A stretch of 64,000 bases of DNA, taken from the NCBI RefSeq assembly GCF_010015445.1, contig NC_053129.1, positions 15,844,749 through 15,908,748 on the forward strand, in the 5' to 3' direction. Within the stretch, counting starts at the first letter, position 1, and each line of letters opens with the position of its first letter. The DNA comes from Perca fluviatilis (lineage: Eukaryota > Chordata > Actinopteri > Perciformes > Percidae). Below the pieces are notes generated by a model. That model did no database searches and was not told the origin of the DNA. It saw only the letters and a program-made list of their open reading frames with translations. Positions 50,130-63,637 of this stretch are shown one piece after another. The translations under genes and the position numbers were made by a program.

Positions 50130-50285
50130 CTGAGGTGGAAAAAGTACTCATATATTGTACTCAAGTAAAAGTACATCCTACAAGTGAAATGACCTATCTG
50201 AAAAATTACTCAAGTAAAAGTAATAAGTTGTTCATTTAAAATGTACTTTAAGTAAAAGTTACTTAGTTAGATAAAAAAAAAAAAA
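50130..50285. mobile_element. hAT (Tol2-like) MITE fragment
   Basis: TGAGGTGGAAAAAGTACTCA, ACTCAAGTAAAAGTAC and AAGTAAAAGTTACTTAG are the usual end sequence of fish hAT MITEs. Only one end is seen. Confidence 0.6.
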
Positions 50286-52159
<1,874 letters not shown>

Positions 52160-52740
52160 ATTCAGCTTTTGGCTGTAAGGATGGCAATGTTGGTTATGTC
52201 GGTCCATCACTTTGATCCACACTGAACTATCTTAACAATTGATGGATTGCTCTGAAATTTTGTTCAGTCATTCATGGAATCCTACTGACTTTAGCTGTCT
52301 GCGGACTTGTTTTTAGAACCACAATGAGGTTGACAATGTTGGTTTTGAGTGGTTGTTTGACTATTTTGTATTTCAGCCAAACCATCCACTTGTGTTTTTC
52401 CACTTGTTACTGCAATATGAAACATCTCTGGCAGTTAACCTAACTGGTTTAGATGAAGCTCACTGTCTGACTAAACAGAAAAAAAGCAGAGAGAAAGCTT
52501 TGATGCAATCATTTAGAAGCAGCAGTAGAAAACAGCCTCCCTGCTGCAACGGGAGTACCAGTGAAACCTGTTGTTTTCCACAGTGTACGTGTGCAGCCAG
52601 GTCATTGAAATGAGATGAAATGAAATGTCACAGCATTAGAATCTGAGCATTGTGGGCATCTTAGCATGCTGATCTTCGCATTTAGCTCAAAGCACCTCTG
52701 TGCATGAATACAACTTCAAAGAGCTGCTTGCGTGGCTGTA
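52160..52740. repeat. Dispersed teleost repeat, longer copy of the 2217 family
   Basis: Begins with GCTTTTGGCTGTAAGGATGG-like sequence and CGGTCCATCACTTTGATCCA. It continues with GATGGATTGCTCTGAAATTT and ACAATGAGGTTGACAATGTT, and ends TTAGCATGCTGATCTTCGCA and CAAAGCACCTCTGTGCATGA. A segment around 52.40-52.62 kb is not family sequence. Confidence 0.65.
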
Positions 52741-53383
52741 TACTTCATAGTCTTGTTGGCTATATTGTAGCTGCAACTTGACATTAGAGCTTCATAACAA
52801 CTCATGCGGTAGGCGTAGCACTTGTCTCTGAATTTCAAAATTAAGCAAAGTGTCATGCCGACTAGGGTGATGAAAGGACAAAAAGGGAGAGGACTCAGTG
52901 TAGATAAGAAGAGAAAAGGGGGAAATAAATGAAAGAGTGAAACTGACACAGACGAGAACTAATCCCATTTTATATCTTCCTCTTCCTCATTTACTTTATG
53001 TCTACTCTTTCATTGTTACCTACTCAGCGTAGCCGCCAAACCCTTCCCCCCCTATCATTTCCCCCCTCTCGCTTAACTCTCCCCACTCCTCTCTTTTGTC
53101 GGATGTTAAATGACCCCACTCTGAACAAGAGCATCATCAGGGGGATGATATAACCTTTGAGTCCATCCTTTTAATCTCTCTCTCACACACACATCCACTC
53201 TTTGTCAATGTATCTCTGCATCCCTCTATCCCTCTCACTTCTGCATCAGTCTCCCTAGTCCCTGCCTCCCTGTGTGTGAATGTGTGACTCAAATTTCAAA
53301 GTAACTGATAGGAGACTTTAATTACGAGCCACCCTTTCACATCGCTGCTCTCCCCCTCTCTGAGACATGTCAATGTCGTGACT
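52741..53383. other. Non-coding, possible conserved element at the right end
   Basis: 53280-53345 is non-repetitive, with GGAGACTTTAATTACGAGCC. Nothing else recognised. Confidence 0.35.
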
Positions 53384-53391
53384 ATATAATA

Positions 53392-54301
53392 TAGGGCTGC
53401 AGCTATCGATTCTTTTTGTAATCGATTAATCTAGCACTTTATCGATCGATTAATCGGATACATTTTTTTTGCGTTTTTAAACAACCCAAACCAAAATTTG
53501 TATTGCCTACATTGCTTACAATATCATCTCTCAAAAAACTAAACATATTAAGTGCATTTAAGTGCCATATTACATTGTTTTTAAAGATTTTTTTTCAAAT
53601 GATATCAACCTCAAACTAAGGCATACATTAAACATACACAAACATTACATTAAGTTGTGCAACTTAACTTTCAGAACTACAAGTTTCAACCTGAGACTGA
53701 TCTGTACAGATCTGTAGAGGGTAGAGAGGTAGAAGAGAGAAGAGAAAAAAAAAAAAAAAAAAAAAACAACAAAAAAAACACAAATCAGCTGTTTTTCCGA
53801 AGGGATAGTCAACGCGTCGGCTCATCAGATCGTGGTCACCACTACATATTTTCTTGTTTTTGTTTTTGGTAGTTGTTGTGTTCGGTGTAGTTTCATCGTC
53901 CATACGACTCTGTGATTTACTTTAGTCGGTCCTCTTTGTGGAATGGATGATTAAGTTAGACGTCGTGCTATTATCGTGGTAAGCTAGTTTGATTTTGCAG
54001 TAAACACGCTGTACAGAGTTTTAGTTTTAATTACGTTTGAACTGATTCCAAACTTTGGACACTTTCTGTCGTTTTCTCCAGCCTGTCTCTTCTCTTAGCC
54101 CCTCGCTATTTACGCTCTAGCACGTGTCGCCAGCAGCAGACACAAGAGCCGCGTCTGTGCGACAGTAATAATGCTCCGTGCGGAAACACCGTCCGTCAGC
54201 GATACAACGTTGGTAACATTGATTTAACGAAGCTTCGAGGCAGTCATTTTGCATTGAGGATTTTTTGTAATCGAGTTATTCGAGGAATCGTTTCAGCCCT
54301 A
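53392..54301. mobile_element. Non-autonomous hAT element (TAGGGCTG ends)
   Basis: Inverted ends TAGGGCTGCAGC / GTTTCAGCCCTA with subterminal TTTTTGTAATCGA at both ends, flanked by ATATAATA at 53384-53391 and 54302-54309. The duplication is low-complexity but exactly 8 bases, as in hAT. No transposase frame. A poly-A stretch lies at 53742-53766. Confidence 0.85.
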
Positions 54302-54309
54302 ATATAATA

Positions 54310-55179
54310 TATAATATGACATTAAAGTTGGAAGTAAAGGCTTTTTTCACCTTTTCTCCCTGTGTTCTCACTCTCATCCTAAAAGAGAGTGTAGCTTCTG
54401 GTTAGGCAGGAGCGCGGTGCCTCAGCAAAGTGCTTGTGTCAGAAAAATATTTGAGTTATTGCGACCCTTGTTGGAACTCATCTGCTGGTCTCTGGGCAGC
54501 AGTACAAGACTGTGGTCGTACTGCTGGACTGTTGGGCTGTCTCCCTGAGCTCCCTGGTGTGAGATAGTGTCATGTGTACAGTTCATCGCCCCCTCTCCCC
54601 AACGGACATACAGTACACACTCGTTCATGCATCACTCTGTTCTCCAGCAAATACTCCCCTCATGGTGACACTAAATAATGTAATATAACGCTGCCTGCTT
54701 CACTACATGAAATATTACAAAACTAAAAGACTGAAGCCACCCAAGTGACCCTGTGAGGCTGTAAATATCTTGACGGATGGATGAAAAATGAACTGACTGC
54801 ACATTTCTGGTCCTTAACACTAGTGGGGCAAGTCTGGCCAGAGGGTGGAATGCCATAGGGAGGGCAATGTTTCTTATCTATACAGGGAGAATGCGGTCAG
54901 TTTTTCAGGCTCAGCTCTACATTGTCAGACTAGGATTGTATTTCATTAGTCTCAGCTGTATGTACTTTTGAGTGCTGATGATTCAACATTGTTGAATGTC
55001 AGTTGTATGTCCTATAGTCAGAATGTGAACATGCATACTACATGCAATCCCATTTAGTCATCCCTTTTGTAGTCAAAAATAATGTCAACCTGTTCATTAA
55101 AAGTATTGTGAACAGCTTTTTTTATTAAAAAAGGAAGAAGAAAAAAAGGTATTGGGGGAAATATCAGAAATTCTCTGTT
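54310..55179. other. Non-coding, nothing recognised
   Basis: Mixed sequence without repeat ends or exon-like segments. Confidence 0.45.
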
Positions 55180-55440
55180 TCATGTCAGCAGGCTGGAGAG
55201 GCATGTCGCTGTCTGTGTGATTGACAACAGCTGGCAGGCTGCTGGTGTTACACTGTAGGGTACAAAAGGTAAACAAACCTGCCTACATGCCATACATGGC
55301 CTACATGGCAGACAGCATGTTGTTCGTGGTATTAAAGCGTGAGGACCACACCACCATCTAGGCGAACCAAAATGACATTTGCAGGTATGTTTAATGTGCT
55401 GCAGCTTAGCAGCTAATTAGCTATGTAGCCTGCAAACCAC
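55180..55440. mobile_element. AGTCCAACTGAA-family MITE, copy 2, inverted, ends lost
   Basis: CAGGCTGGAGAGGCATGTCG, GATTGACAACAGCTGGCAGG, TTACACTGTAGGGTAC, TAAACAAACCTGC and CTAATTAGCTATGTAGCCTG correspond in reverse to blocks in 32.08-32.33 kb. Confidence 0.75.
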
Positions 55441-58040
55441 GGATGTATTATAAGACCTGGATACCGGATCCCCAAGATGGTGCCTATTCAATCCAATGAG
55501 AATAGCTCGCCTGGCGCAAATGCCAAAACAAATGTCTTGCTTCTGGGTTTACTTCTGGCGTATGCCCACTGAATATGCACAGTAGTTCCCGAGTTCCTGC
55601 TGGCCCATTGACATCAGAGGTTTTTAAATTGCTTTTCTCGGCTTTGAGGAAAGTTTAACAAATATAAAATCTCCATGGATTAAAAATTCATAATAGAAAG
55701 AGTCATAATTGACAATGTTTGCAGTTTGAGGTGTCCTGTCAACAGTTTAACACTCTTACACTGGTGGTCTATAGAGAAAATGCTTTTTGGGCTGCAGGAG
55801 GATTTTTCGTTGCAAAACTGCGAGTGGCCACTGGAAGGAATTGGCTGCAAGGCTGAGCGGGGGCTCTTTAACCATTTCTTATAGTACATCCATGCTGTGA
55901 ACTGACATTAACAGTGCACTTGTCTGGTAAGTGTTTCTTTGGTCTCGTTCAACAAGTTAAGGTGCAGGAAAACAATGTGTGTTCATGTTTAAGTTGGATA
56001 AGAAGGAGAGCTAATGTGGGTTGTTGTCTCAAGTCTTTGATTCTTGTGTATAGCATGCTACTGTCTGGGTCTAATGACAACATATATCATGAAATGGCAG
56101 ACATTTGTCAACTGCAAGAGATTTTTCTATACTTTTTCTACCCTGGTAGCGTTCTCTTTAATATCTCTTTAGGGATATAATATAATATAGGGATTTACAG
56201 GATTGTTGGATCAATGTGATGAGTTCAGATATTTAAACCACAGGATTAGCCTGAAATACACAGTCCCATCTGGATATTTAATCCATAAATGGTTTCTCAG
56301 TTAAATTGAAAAATTGACTTATAATACTCATTACATGAATCAATATCATGATTAAAAATGACATACACCGTGATAGCAAATTTTATCCATATTGCTCACT
56401 CCTTATCAATAGATGGATCTTTTTCTCTGCGGAGCAAGTGTTGCGCCTCCTATTTTACCTACTACTAGATATTAAAATCCATTAATGTATTATGTAGACT
56501 GGGAGACTTTCCTAGAGCCACATGAATAATGCACCAGTTATAAAAAAAGAACATCAGACAGTGGGTAAATACTCTAGAGATATTTATTTGATAAATGCCT
56601 TCATGTCTGTCCTGCATCATGTCATCTACAGGCTTTAAGACAAACATTCATTTTTAATCAAATTTTTGCTCATTGTTGATTCATTTAAGACACCGACTCA
56701 TCCGTATCTCTGCTGAATATATTGTGTATTTCAAATGTTTCACATTTCCAGCTAGAATATTATTAGTTTATCTCAACCACGGCTGTAATTAATCACAGGG
56801 ATTACAGCAGCACATCTGTGACCAGGAGCTGCAGATTAAAGGATGGAACCTGCGTTATGAAATTTTAACTTCCACTCTGCTGTGAGTGTGAGTGTGTGTG
56901 TGTGTGTGTACAGTTAGTGTGTGTGTTTAAATGCCCCCACAGTTACAACTTACATACACTCACACAGCAGTGACGACCCTTGCTGCGTTCATGTTTGTGT
57001 GTGTAAACATAATAAAGGATGCTACTGGCCAGTCTTATGTAACCACCCTGTCGGCCCTGATGCTAAATCGTCACCATGGCAACAGAATTAGCTGCCGCAA
57101 AGCCCCCCCACCCCCTCTCTGCTTTATTATTTTTATTCTTATTCTGATTATTCTCTGTTGTCACCTTTGTCTCCCCACCTTGTCATCGGTCTCTTAAATT
57201 CAATATACATAGGCTTCGATGAAATGAAATATGCAAGTGCACTCGCTCCCCTCTTTTCTTCCCCTCCAGTCTACTTTTCTGACTTCACACTGCTTTCTCC
57301 CTCCTCCTCCATGTCTCATTCCCTCCGGTCTCTTTCCTCCGCTCTCTCTTTCTCTCTCCCTCACATCCGCCCACCGGGTCTCTCTACCACCCATGGTCCC
57401 CGTCCTCTCCCTCAATGTCGGGTCCTCTCTTTCCCTATATTCCTCATCTGGCTCGTCCCTGTCAATCCATCTCTTTTTGAACAGCAGCTTAATTAACGGA
57501 TTCATTATAATTTTAACAGTTTCTGCCTCCTCTTCTCTCTCTGTCCCTGTCACTCACTCTCTCAATCTTCCTGACTGACAATGTGATACATTTAATTAAC
57601 GGGAGACAAAATGCCAAATATTGCTCGGCCTGTTTTCCATTCCCGCTTTCTTCACTTCCATCACTTTTTCCTCTCCCTCTGTCTCACACTTCCACCCACC
57701 ATCCATTCTCGTTTTTGGTCTCACTATTAGTATCTTAGTAGCCCTAATCTTTCTGAACACACTTTCTCGCTCTTCTTTTACATTACCAATCATGGACAAA
57801 TTAATGTACGAGAGATTTCCTAATTTAATTCCTTTGCATTCCTCTTTCCCACACTCCTGCCGACCTGACAATCTCATATCTCACTAACTGCAAGCTAATT
57901 TTCAGATACCATTTTATAGTTCCCGAAACCTGAACTTATGCACCGGCCAATACCGAGTACAGATCCGATATCAGTGCATTAAAATAACAAACAGCTGCAC
58001 TACTAACCGTGTTTGGATGTGATATGATGGTTATAATTGA
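55441..58040. other. Non-coding, with islands of conserved-looking sequence
   Basis: 56765-56870 (GGCTGTAATTAATCACAGGG), 57475-57610 (AATTAACGGATTCATTATAA) and 57775-57910 are non-repetitive, homeodomain-word-rich blocks lying in otherwise pyrimidine-rich DNA. A perfect X-box lies at 57070-57083. Frames in the pyrimidine-rich parts are not genes. Confidence 0.45.
57070..57083. promoter_or_regulatory. RFX-type X-box motif
   Basis: GTCACCATGGCAAC is a full two-half-site match to the RFX consensus (GTNRCC/ATGGYAAC form). Functional use is unproven. Confidence 0.45.
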
Positions 58041-58302
58041 GCTATGTCATCGACATGCCGTCTCTCCGAAGGTTTCACTCCCGAGCCAACCTGACCCAGC
58101 GAGATTGTGAGGAGAGCCGGCAACAACAACGGATGCCCTAGCAACAGGTCACGGAGAAAGCCTAGAGGTAAACGGGCAGGCATTAGAAAGAGGCTGAGGA
58201 ACAGGGCACACCGCACACCACTGGCCAGCATCCTGCTAGCGTAACGTCCAGTCAGTAGAGAACAAGCTGGACGAGCTCAGGACCGGAATTAAATACCAGA
58301 GG
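58041..58302 (+). pseudogene. LINE ORF2 start (endonuclease N terminus), 5' part
   Basis: Frame reads RGKRAGIRKRLRNRAHRTPL, ASILL, and ENKLDELRTGIKYQRDI, the usual opening of the apurinic endonuclease domain in fish L2-like LINEs. Cut by the solo LTR at 58308. Confidence 0.75.
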
Positions 58303-58307
58303 GACAT

Positions 58308-59114
58308 TGTTAAGGGTAGATGTCGAAGAGTAGTCGTGAGCAGGTGTAAACACTCAGAATGAGTCGGAGATGAAGTTGACAAGATGGGATTTTTATTGTT
58401 TTCCCCAAATAAGGCCACGGAGGCAAAATAGTGACACACAAATTAACAAAATTATGGAAAGCAAACAAAATATATACTATTCAAGAAAATAAAGTAAATT
58501 GACTTGGGAGTCAAAACAATCACATCATATAAATATACAACTGTTCACTAATTGACCTTAAATCAAGTCATCACATCATCTTGATGGCTAATAAATGTAT
58601 TACTTAAAAGTCATGTCACTTCCTTTTACCCCGGAAGTCATAGAGTCATTTAAACCCAAGGATCGCGGCAAAACTTTCCCTTATAACAAAGAGAGCACAT
58701 GCTGGTAAGACAAAGATTAGGCCTACCTGTTACCCTCTGTTACCTTTTCTACTCAATAAACACACATAGTTACCAGAAGACATTTGTGTTGCGTGGATAT
58801 TTTAACCTGTCATGTCTACAAAGTAAATGGTATGGTTTTAAACAATCAGAGAATGGTGTATTGATGGTTGTAGCTATAGCATGTAAATCACCGCAGTATT
58901 AGCTGTTAAATGTGTACACAAGAAAGCTACGGGATTACTATGAAGAATTGGATGAATGACTAGGTTAACAGATGATTTGACAACAGTGTGTGGTAATTAA
59001 CAGAACATATTAACACGCTAAACAAACACATACAGGCAACCTATCCACTCAGTCCTTGAGAGATAAAATCGGGAGCGCATGGCTACCGTGACGGCAGCCA
59101 TGCGCCCCGTCACA
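58308..59114. mobile_element. Solo LTR inserted in a LINE
   Basis: Begins TGTTAAGG and ends CGTCACA (TG...CA with TGT/ACA ends). It is flanked by the 5 bp duplication GACAT at 58303-58307 and 59115-59119. The LINE frame continues across it (YQRDI on the left, CNIICL on the right). It is 807 bases with no coding domains. Orientation is unclear: AATAAA words occur on both strands. Confidence 0.85.
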
Positions 59115-59595
59115 GACATGCAAGACTGCAACATCATCTGCCTCTTTTGAGACATGGCTAACACCCTCGATACTGGACCGTGCAATTCAACCGGTGGATC
59201 TCCTCTCAGTTCACCGCATGGACAGAACGAGTCGAGGGGAGGAGGCTCTCGTTACCCACCAGGCTGAACATCGGGATGCAGCAGTCCTCGTAGACGGGGA
59301 TTTTAACAGTGCTAACCTCAAGAGAGTCAGACCTGACCTTCGGCAGCACATCACATGCCCCACCAGAGGAGAGAGAACCCTGGATCACTGTTACTCACCC
59401 GGTCTGTCTGCTCAATAATAACTGTGGCTAGCCCCCCACCTACCACTTCATTTCCTCGTGTTTTATATTACTATTTTTACGGATTGTATTCTTTTTGTTT
59501 TTATTGAGACGGAACAGGTACACAATGAATTTCACTGCACATTGTACTGTGTATGATTGTGTATGTGAAAAATAAATTTGATTGGATTTGGTTGT
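59115..59595 (+). pseudogene. LINE endonuclease fragment and LINE 3' tail
   Basis: CNIICLF, LLSVHRMDRTSRG, VLVDGDFNSANLKRVRPDLR and HITCPTRGERTLDHCYSPG are endonuclease blocks (GDFN and LDHC are typical). The sequence then jumps to the 3' end: AATGAATTTCACTGCACATT, then AATAAATTTGATTGGATTTG, the self-priming tail. The RT part is deleted. Confidence 0.8.
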
Positions 59596-61379
59596 ATGGC
59601 CTTGCTCAGGTGAAACCCTTTGTAAAACAAAAATATTCTTTTATTATCTAGTCAGTCATAACTGAAAAAAAAACATGAATAAATAAATCAAGAAATAATT
59701 CCAAAAAAACTGTGCATCCACAATTCAGTAAAATAAGACATTCAAAATTTTAAATAGTACAGTAACAGTATAAAACAGTAGTGAAACAACAACAAAACTG
59801 AAGCTGTGCATACTGTACTAATTTTACAGTGTAAATGATTGCTAAATTGTGGACATTTTGCTAACGTCTTTTGTCCCTGTCTTTCATGCCTGTTTTATGT
59901 TCAAGTATCAGGACGTGGATGTCTGCCAGCAGAGCAGTAATGGACATTATGTACTGTTATGTATGTGTGAGTGCATGTTGGGAGGAAAAACTCAATCTGC
60001 GATAAACTGACAGATTTTCTGCTTTCTGTCACTCTGCTCTCACTGCTTGCCTTTGTCAGACCGCTCACTCTCCTCAATGTTCTTTTCCATTTTGTTGCTC
60101 TCCTGGCCTCTGCTCTTTCCTTATTTATGCTCTACAGAAAATAGGCAGATACAGCAGCCTAGACAAGAGTAAATACAGTTTAGTGTGAAAAGTGAGATTT
60201 TAAGAAAGAGAGCCAATGGATACTACAGACCTTGACAGCAACAGGTACAAAAAAAACCTACTTGTCATAGAGATTCAGTCGTTCTGTTCACTACACACTA
60301 CACTAGCATGTAAACAGGCGAAAAGGTGCTAAGAAACTTGGGGAGGTGTGATTGTATCCGTTTGCAGCACTTCAAGCTCTTGCTGTTAGAAAATTAAAAA
60401 CGTTTGGGATAAGAGAGACTTTTGATCAATGCCGGAATAAAAAAAGAGCAAAGCTACAGCAGTCTACATACAAGGAGATCAAAGACTGAACTGTAAAGAA
60501 GTATTTACCAAGGTGACCTTGACCAGTAGTAGTCAGATTTTTCTCAGTGAGCTACTTAATTACTGCAGAGATCAACAGATATGTATATCGGCATCTGTTA
60601 AGTGCTGAAATATATATACTTTCTGTCATGTAGTTTGATGGCTTGACAACAAGAAAACTAGAAAAAGTGCTTGGGGTTGTATGCCTCCGACATTTAAGAG
60701 AATGATGCAAGAGAAAAGGGATACACTAATGTACAAAAACAATTACTTAGAATATATATAATGTAAAATTAGGTAATGGCAGTACAACAATCAACATGTT
60801 AAATCCCACCCTGAACTATAAATCAATTCCTATGCCAGAGGCTTCTACACAGACAGAGAGTGAATCCACTGACAGCTCACCCTCCCCCCCGCCAAGCTCT
60901 CCTTTGTGCGCACAAACACCACCAATATCTTAGGGAATGCACAGCGGAGTGTCTGTGATTGTAGGTAAATGTCACACATCTTGCATAATGCCAGAGGCAC
61001 CCAATTTCATTAATAAAGCCCTGGTAACTATGGAAATGAGCATCATCGGCAACCCCCGATGTAACTTATGCTAAAAAGGCCAAGAGGTTGCAATGACAAC
61101 TGGAAGGAAAACAAGAGAGAGGGAGAAAGTTGGAGTAGGTTTCTTGAAGCCTGGACACACACACAAATACCTCCAGGCACATAAACTAAACAATAGGCAG
61201 ACATTCATTTAGGATAAAAATTACAATTAACGTGTTAGCTTCTACTGGAAAACACTCAATCTCCAGCATTAAAAGAATGGGCCAACAGCGTGATAAAAAG
61301 GCTTCGTATAAACAATGAATAATAACAGAAACAAGAGTAAAGCCGGGCTCAGGCTACAGGAGTTTTAAAATCCGACTTT
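59596..61379. other. Non-coding, possible conserved element at 60.94-61.09 kb
   Basis: AATTTCATTAATAAAGCCCT, GGTAACTATGGAAATGAGCA and CCCCGATGTAACTTATG form a non-repetitive block including an X-box-like word. Nothing else recognised. Confidence 0.4.
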
Positions 61380-61783
61380 TATCACCATCGCAATATCAAC
61401 TGGCGCAATATACATATCGCAAAAGGCTGCGACATATTGCGAAAGACAACGATTTTTTGTGTTAGTTGAAAGAAAATATCAGTAGAAAACTGCACTTTAT
61501 AATGTAATATAATAATGTCACCCTTTATTTTTTAGAGTTGCCTTTTATATTCAAATCAATGTTCAATATGTTCAATAATAGAATGTTGGTAATGATTTCC
61601 TTACATTTGTTTTTAATTCAACAAGCAATTTGTTGTATTTTAGCAGAATACTGAAAGTAGCAGAAATGCAGAACTGAGTACACTTTAATATCTTAATTTA
61701 ATATCTTATTTAGTTATATCATTATCGCGATATTCAACAGTGTTATCGCATATCGCATATTTTCCTTATATGGTGCAGCCCTA
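61380..61783. mobile_element. hAT-like element remnant (GGTGCAGCCCTA end)
   Basis: The right end, GGTGCAGCCCTA preceded by TATCGCATATCGCATATT and ATCGCGATATTCAACA, is a known fish hAT-type end. The left part has CGCAATAT words but no clean end. Confidence 0.55.
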
Positions 61784-62367
61784 CTATTCTTCTCTCTAAT
61801 GTGAAACATGCACACGCTACAAGATTTGAAAATAATGGCACATCACACACTACCGGATATTATTAAGATTATTGTGTGATGATGTAAGATGTAACACGAT
61901 GCGGTTGCGAACAGTTCGGGAGGTTTAAGGTCCTGGACCACATTTCTCCCGCGATTATCAGGTAGGGTAAATTGGGGATAAATCGGCCCAAACTCTTGTG
62001 ACTGGCTTAAGGAACCAGTTTGGGATCCCTTTTGGAGTTATATCACACTGACACTAATAAATGAATGTTGTCTCCTGATAGTAATTTATATTATCATATG
62101 TTGCAGGTTCCATGTATTGTAAGCAACAAGAAATGTCTCACAATGTGAAACAATGTATACTGTGTTGTACAAAAGATGAAAGCAATACAAGTTAGAATTA
62201 TAAAAAAAAAACATTCCGGGTCCAACCCCTAGCATGTGTCTCCGCACGCACGCACGCACCTCTTCCATTCTGTAATTTGCTGGAAAGCCCTCTCTTTGGA
62301 TTTGCTGTCTCCTTACAGTATATTACTCCATCTATAACATCATCTTCATGTTCTACTGAGCGTAAAT
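61784..62367. other. Non-coding, nothing recognised
   Basis: A short CGCA array (CGCACGCACGCACG) at about 62243-62257. Otherwise ordinary. Confidence 0.45.
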
Positions 62368-62375
62368 GCACTGCA

Positions 62376-63629
62376 CAGGGGCGGATCTACCGGGGTGGCA
62401 TAGGGTGGCAACTGCCACCCTAAAAGAAAGCCTTGCCACCCCTGTTGCCACCCCAATTGGCAGCAACGAATTACAGTAAAAGTTATGGCCAATTTGACAA
62501 TTTACGAGCGTGCGTCTCCAATGTCCGACTGCAGTGAATGCAGCATAAGATGACGCCAGAGCGGAGAGAGCCTGTTTTGTTTGGAAAACTGAGTGGTGCG
62601 AAGCGAGGGAGCCAGGAGTCGCGATGAATGGAGACACAGGAGGAAAGAGGTCAAAACGGATTAACATCTATCAAGAAATGAAATTATAACGAAAGCACAG
62701 TGCTAGCATAGTTGCGATGCTGATTTTGAGATGATAAAAATCAGGTTGAAGAACGTTATTTCGCCAACTATACAATGTTACTCAGGGTCTGACGTTTGTT
62801 CTGTGTAAAGTATGCTACAAAAGCTAATATTGATTCAACGTCTGTCAAGGAAAACATTGTTACTTTGAATCTTACAGAAATGAAGAGGAAAGGTAGCATA
62901 TTCAGTTTTTGTCTCCAAAGAGAAAGGCAAGAGAAATAGAAAATGAACAAGTGAGCAAGGTAGATGGAGAAGATGAGGTGGAAGGAGAGAGAAAAGAGGT
63001 GGAAGGAGAGAGAAAAGGGCAACAGAAACGCGACCAGGGACAGGAGGAGGTGGGAGAAGACCACAGCGGTGAAGATATGGAGGGAGAGCATCACCAAGAT
63101 GAGGAGGGAGAAAGCGAGAGACAAGATAACGTGCAGGGCTCAGACAGTGAAAGGGAAAGCAGAGTGCCTGGGCCATCGCCAACGATCTCCTGTCAAGCTG
63201 GTCCACACGGTATGGAAATTGTTGATGCATAGTATACTAAGTTAGATATGAATAAGAACAACAAATGACAAAGCTTAAATATGAATAATTAGGGAAAGTT
63301 GTCAGTGTGAAAGTGTGACGAGATGGGGAGATGAGTTTTTATATTTTGTGTAGAATGTATTTTAGATCTATTGCTCAGATTAAATATAAAAAAATATATA
63401 AATAAAACAAAAAATAAACAAATGAACCTAAAAATACTCTCCCAGGCTAAAATGTTAGTGTGTGTTAACAGTCTGATGGTTAGAACTAATCAATGACAGT
63501 TCCTAATTTTATACAAATGCTGCCTGCAACGCTGCCTCAGTATATATACGTCTGACATATGTTGCCACCCCTCAAAAATTCCTGCCTCCCTCTCGCCACC
63601 CCATAAATATTTTTCTAGATCCGCCCCTG
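62376..63629 (+). mobile_element. hAT element, internally deleted, with transposase N-terminal remnant
   Basis: Inverted ends CAGGGGCGGATCTA / TAGATCCGCCCCTG with an exact 8 bp duplication GCACTGCA (62368-62375, 63630-63637). GTTGCCACCCC words lie near both ends. A start at 62880 reads MKRKGSIFSF before a frameshift. Confidence 0.93.
62880..63232 (+). pseudogene. Remnant of a hAT transposase N terminus, acidic
   Basis: MKRKGSIFSF followed, in another frame, by SPKRKAREIENEQVSKVDGE and a Glu/Lys/Asp-rich, partly repeated stretch (GERKEVEGERKG) up to a stop at 63230-63232. The short basic start followed by an acidic linker is usual for hAT transposases with a TTF-type finger. No catalytic or zinc-finger part follows. 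Its reverse-strand frames are shadows. Confidence 0.5.
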
Positions 63630-63637
63630 GCACTGCA

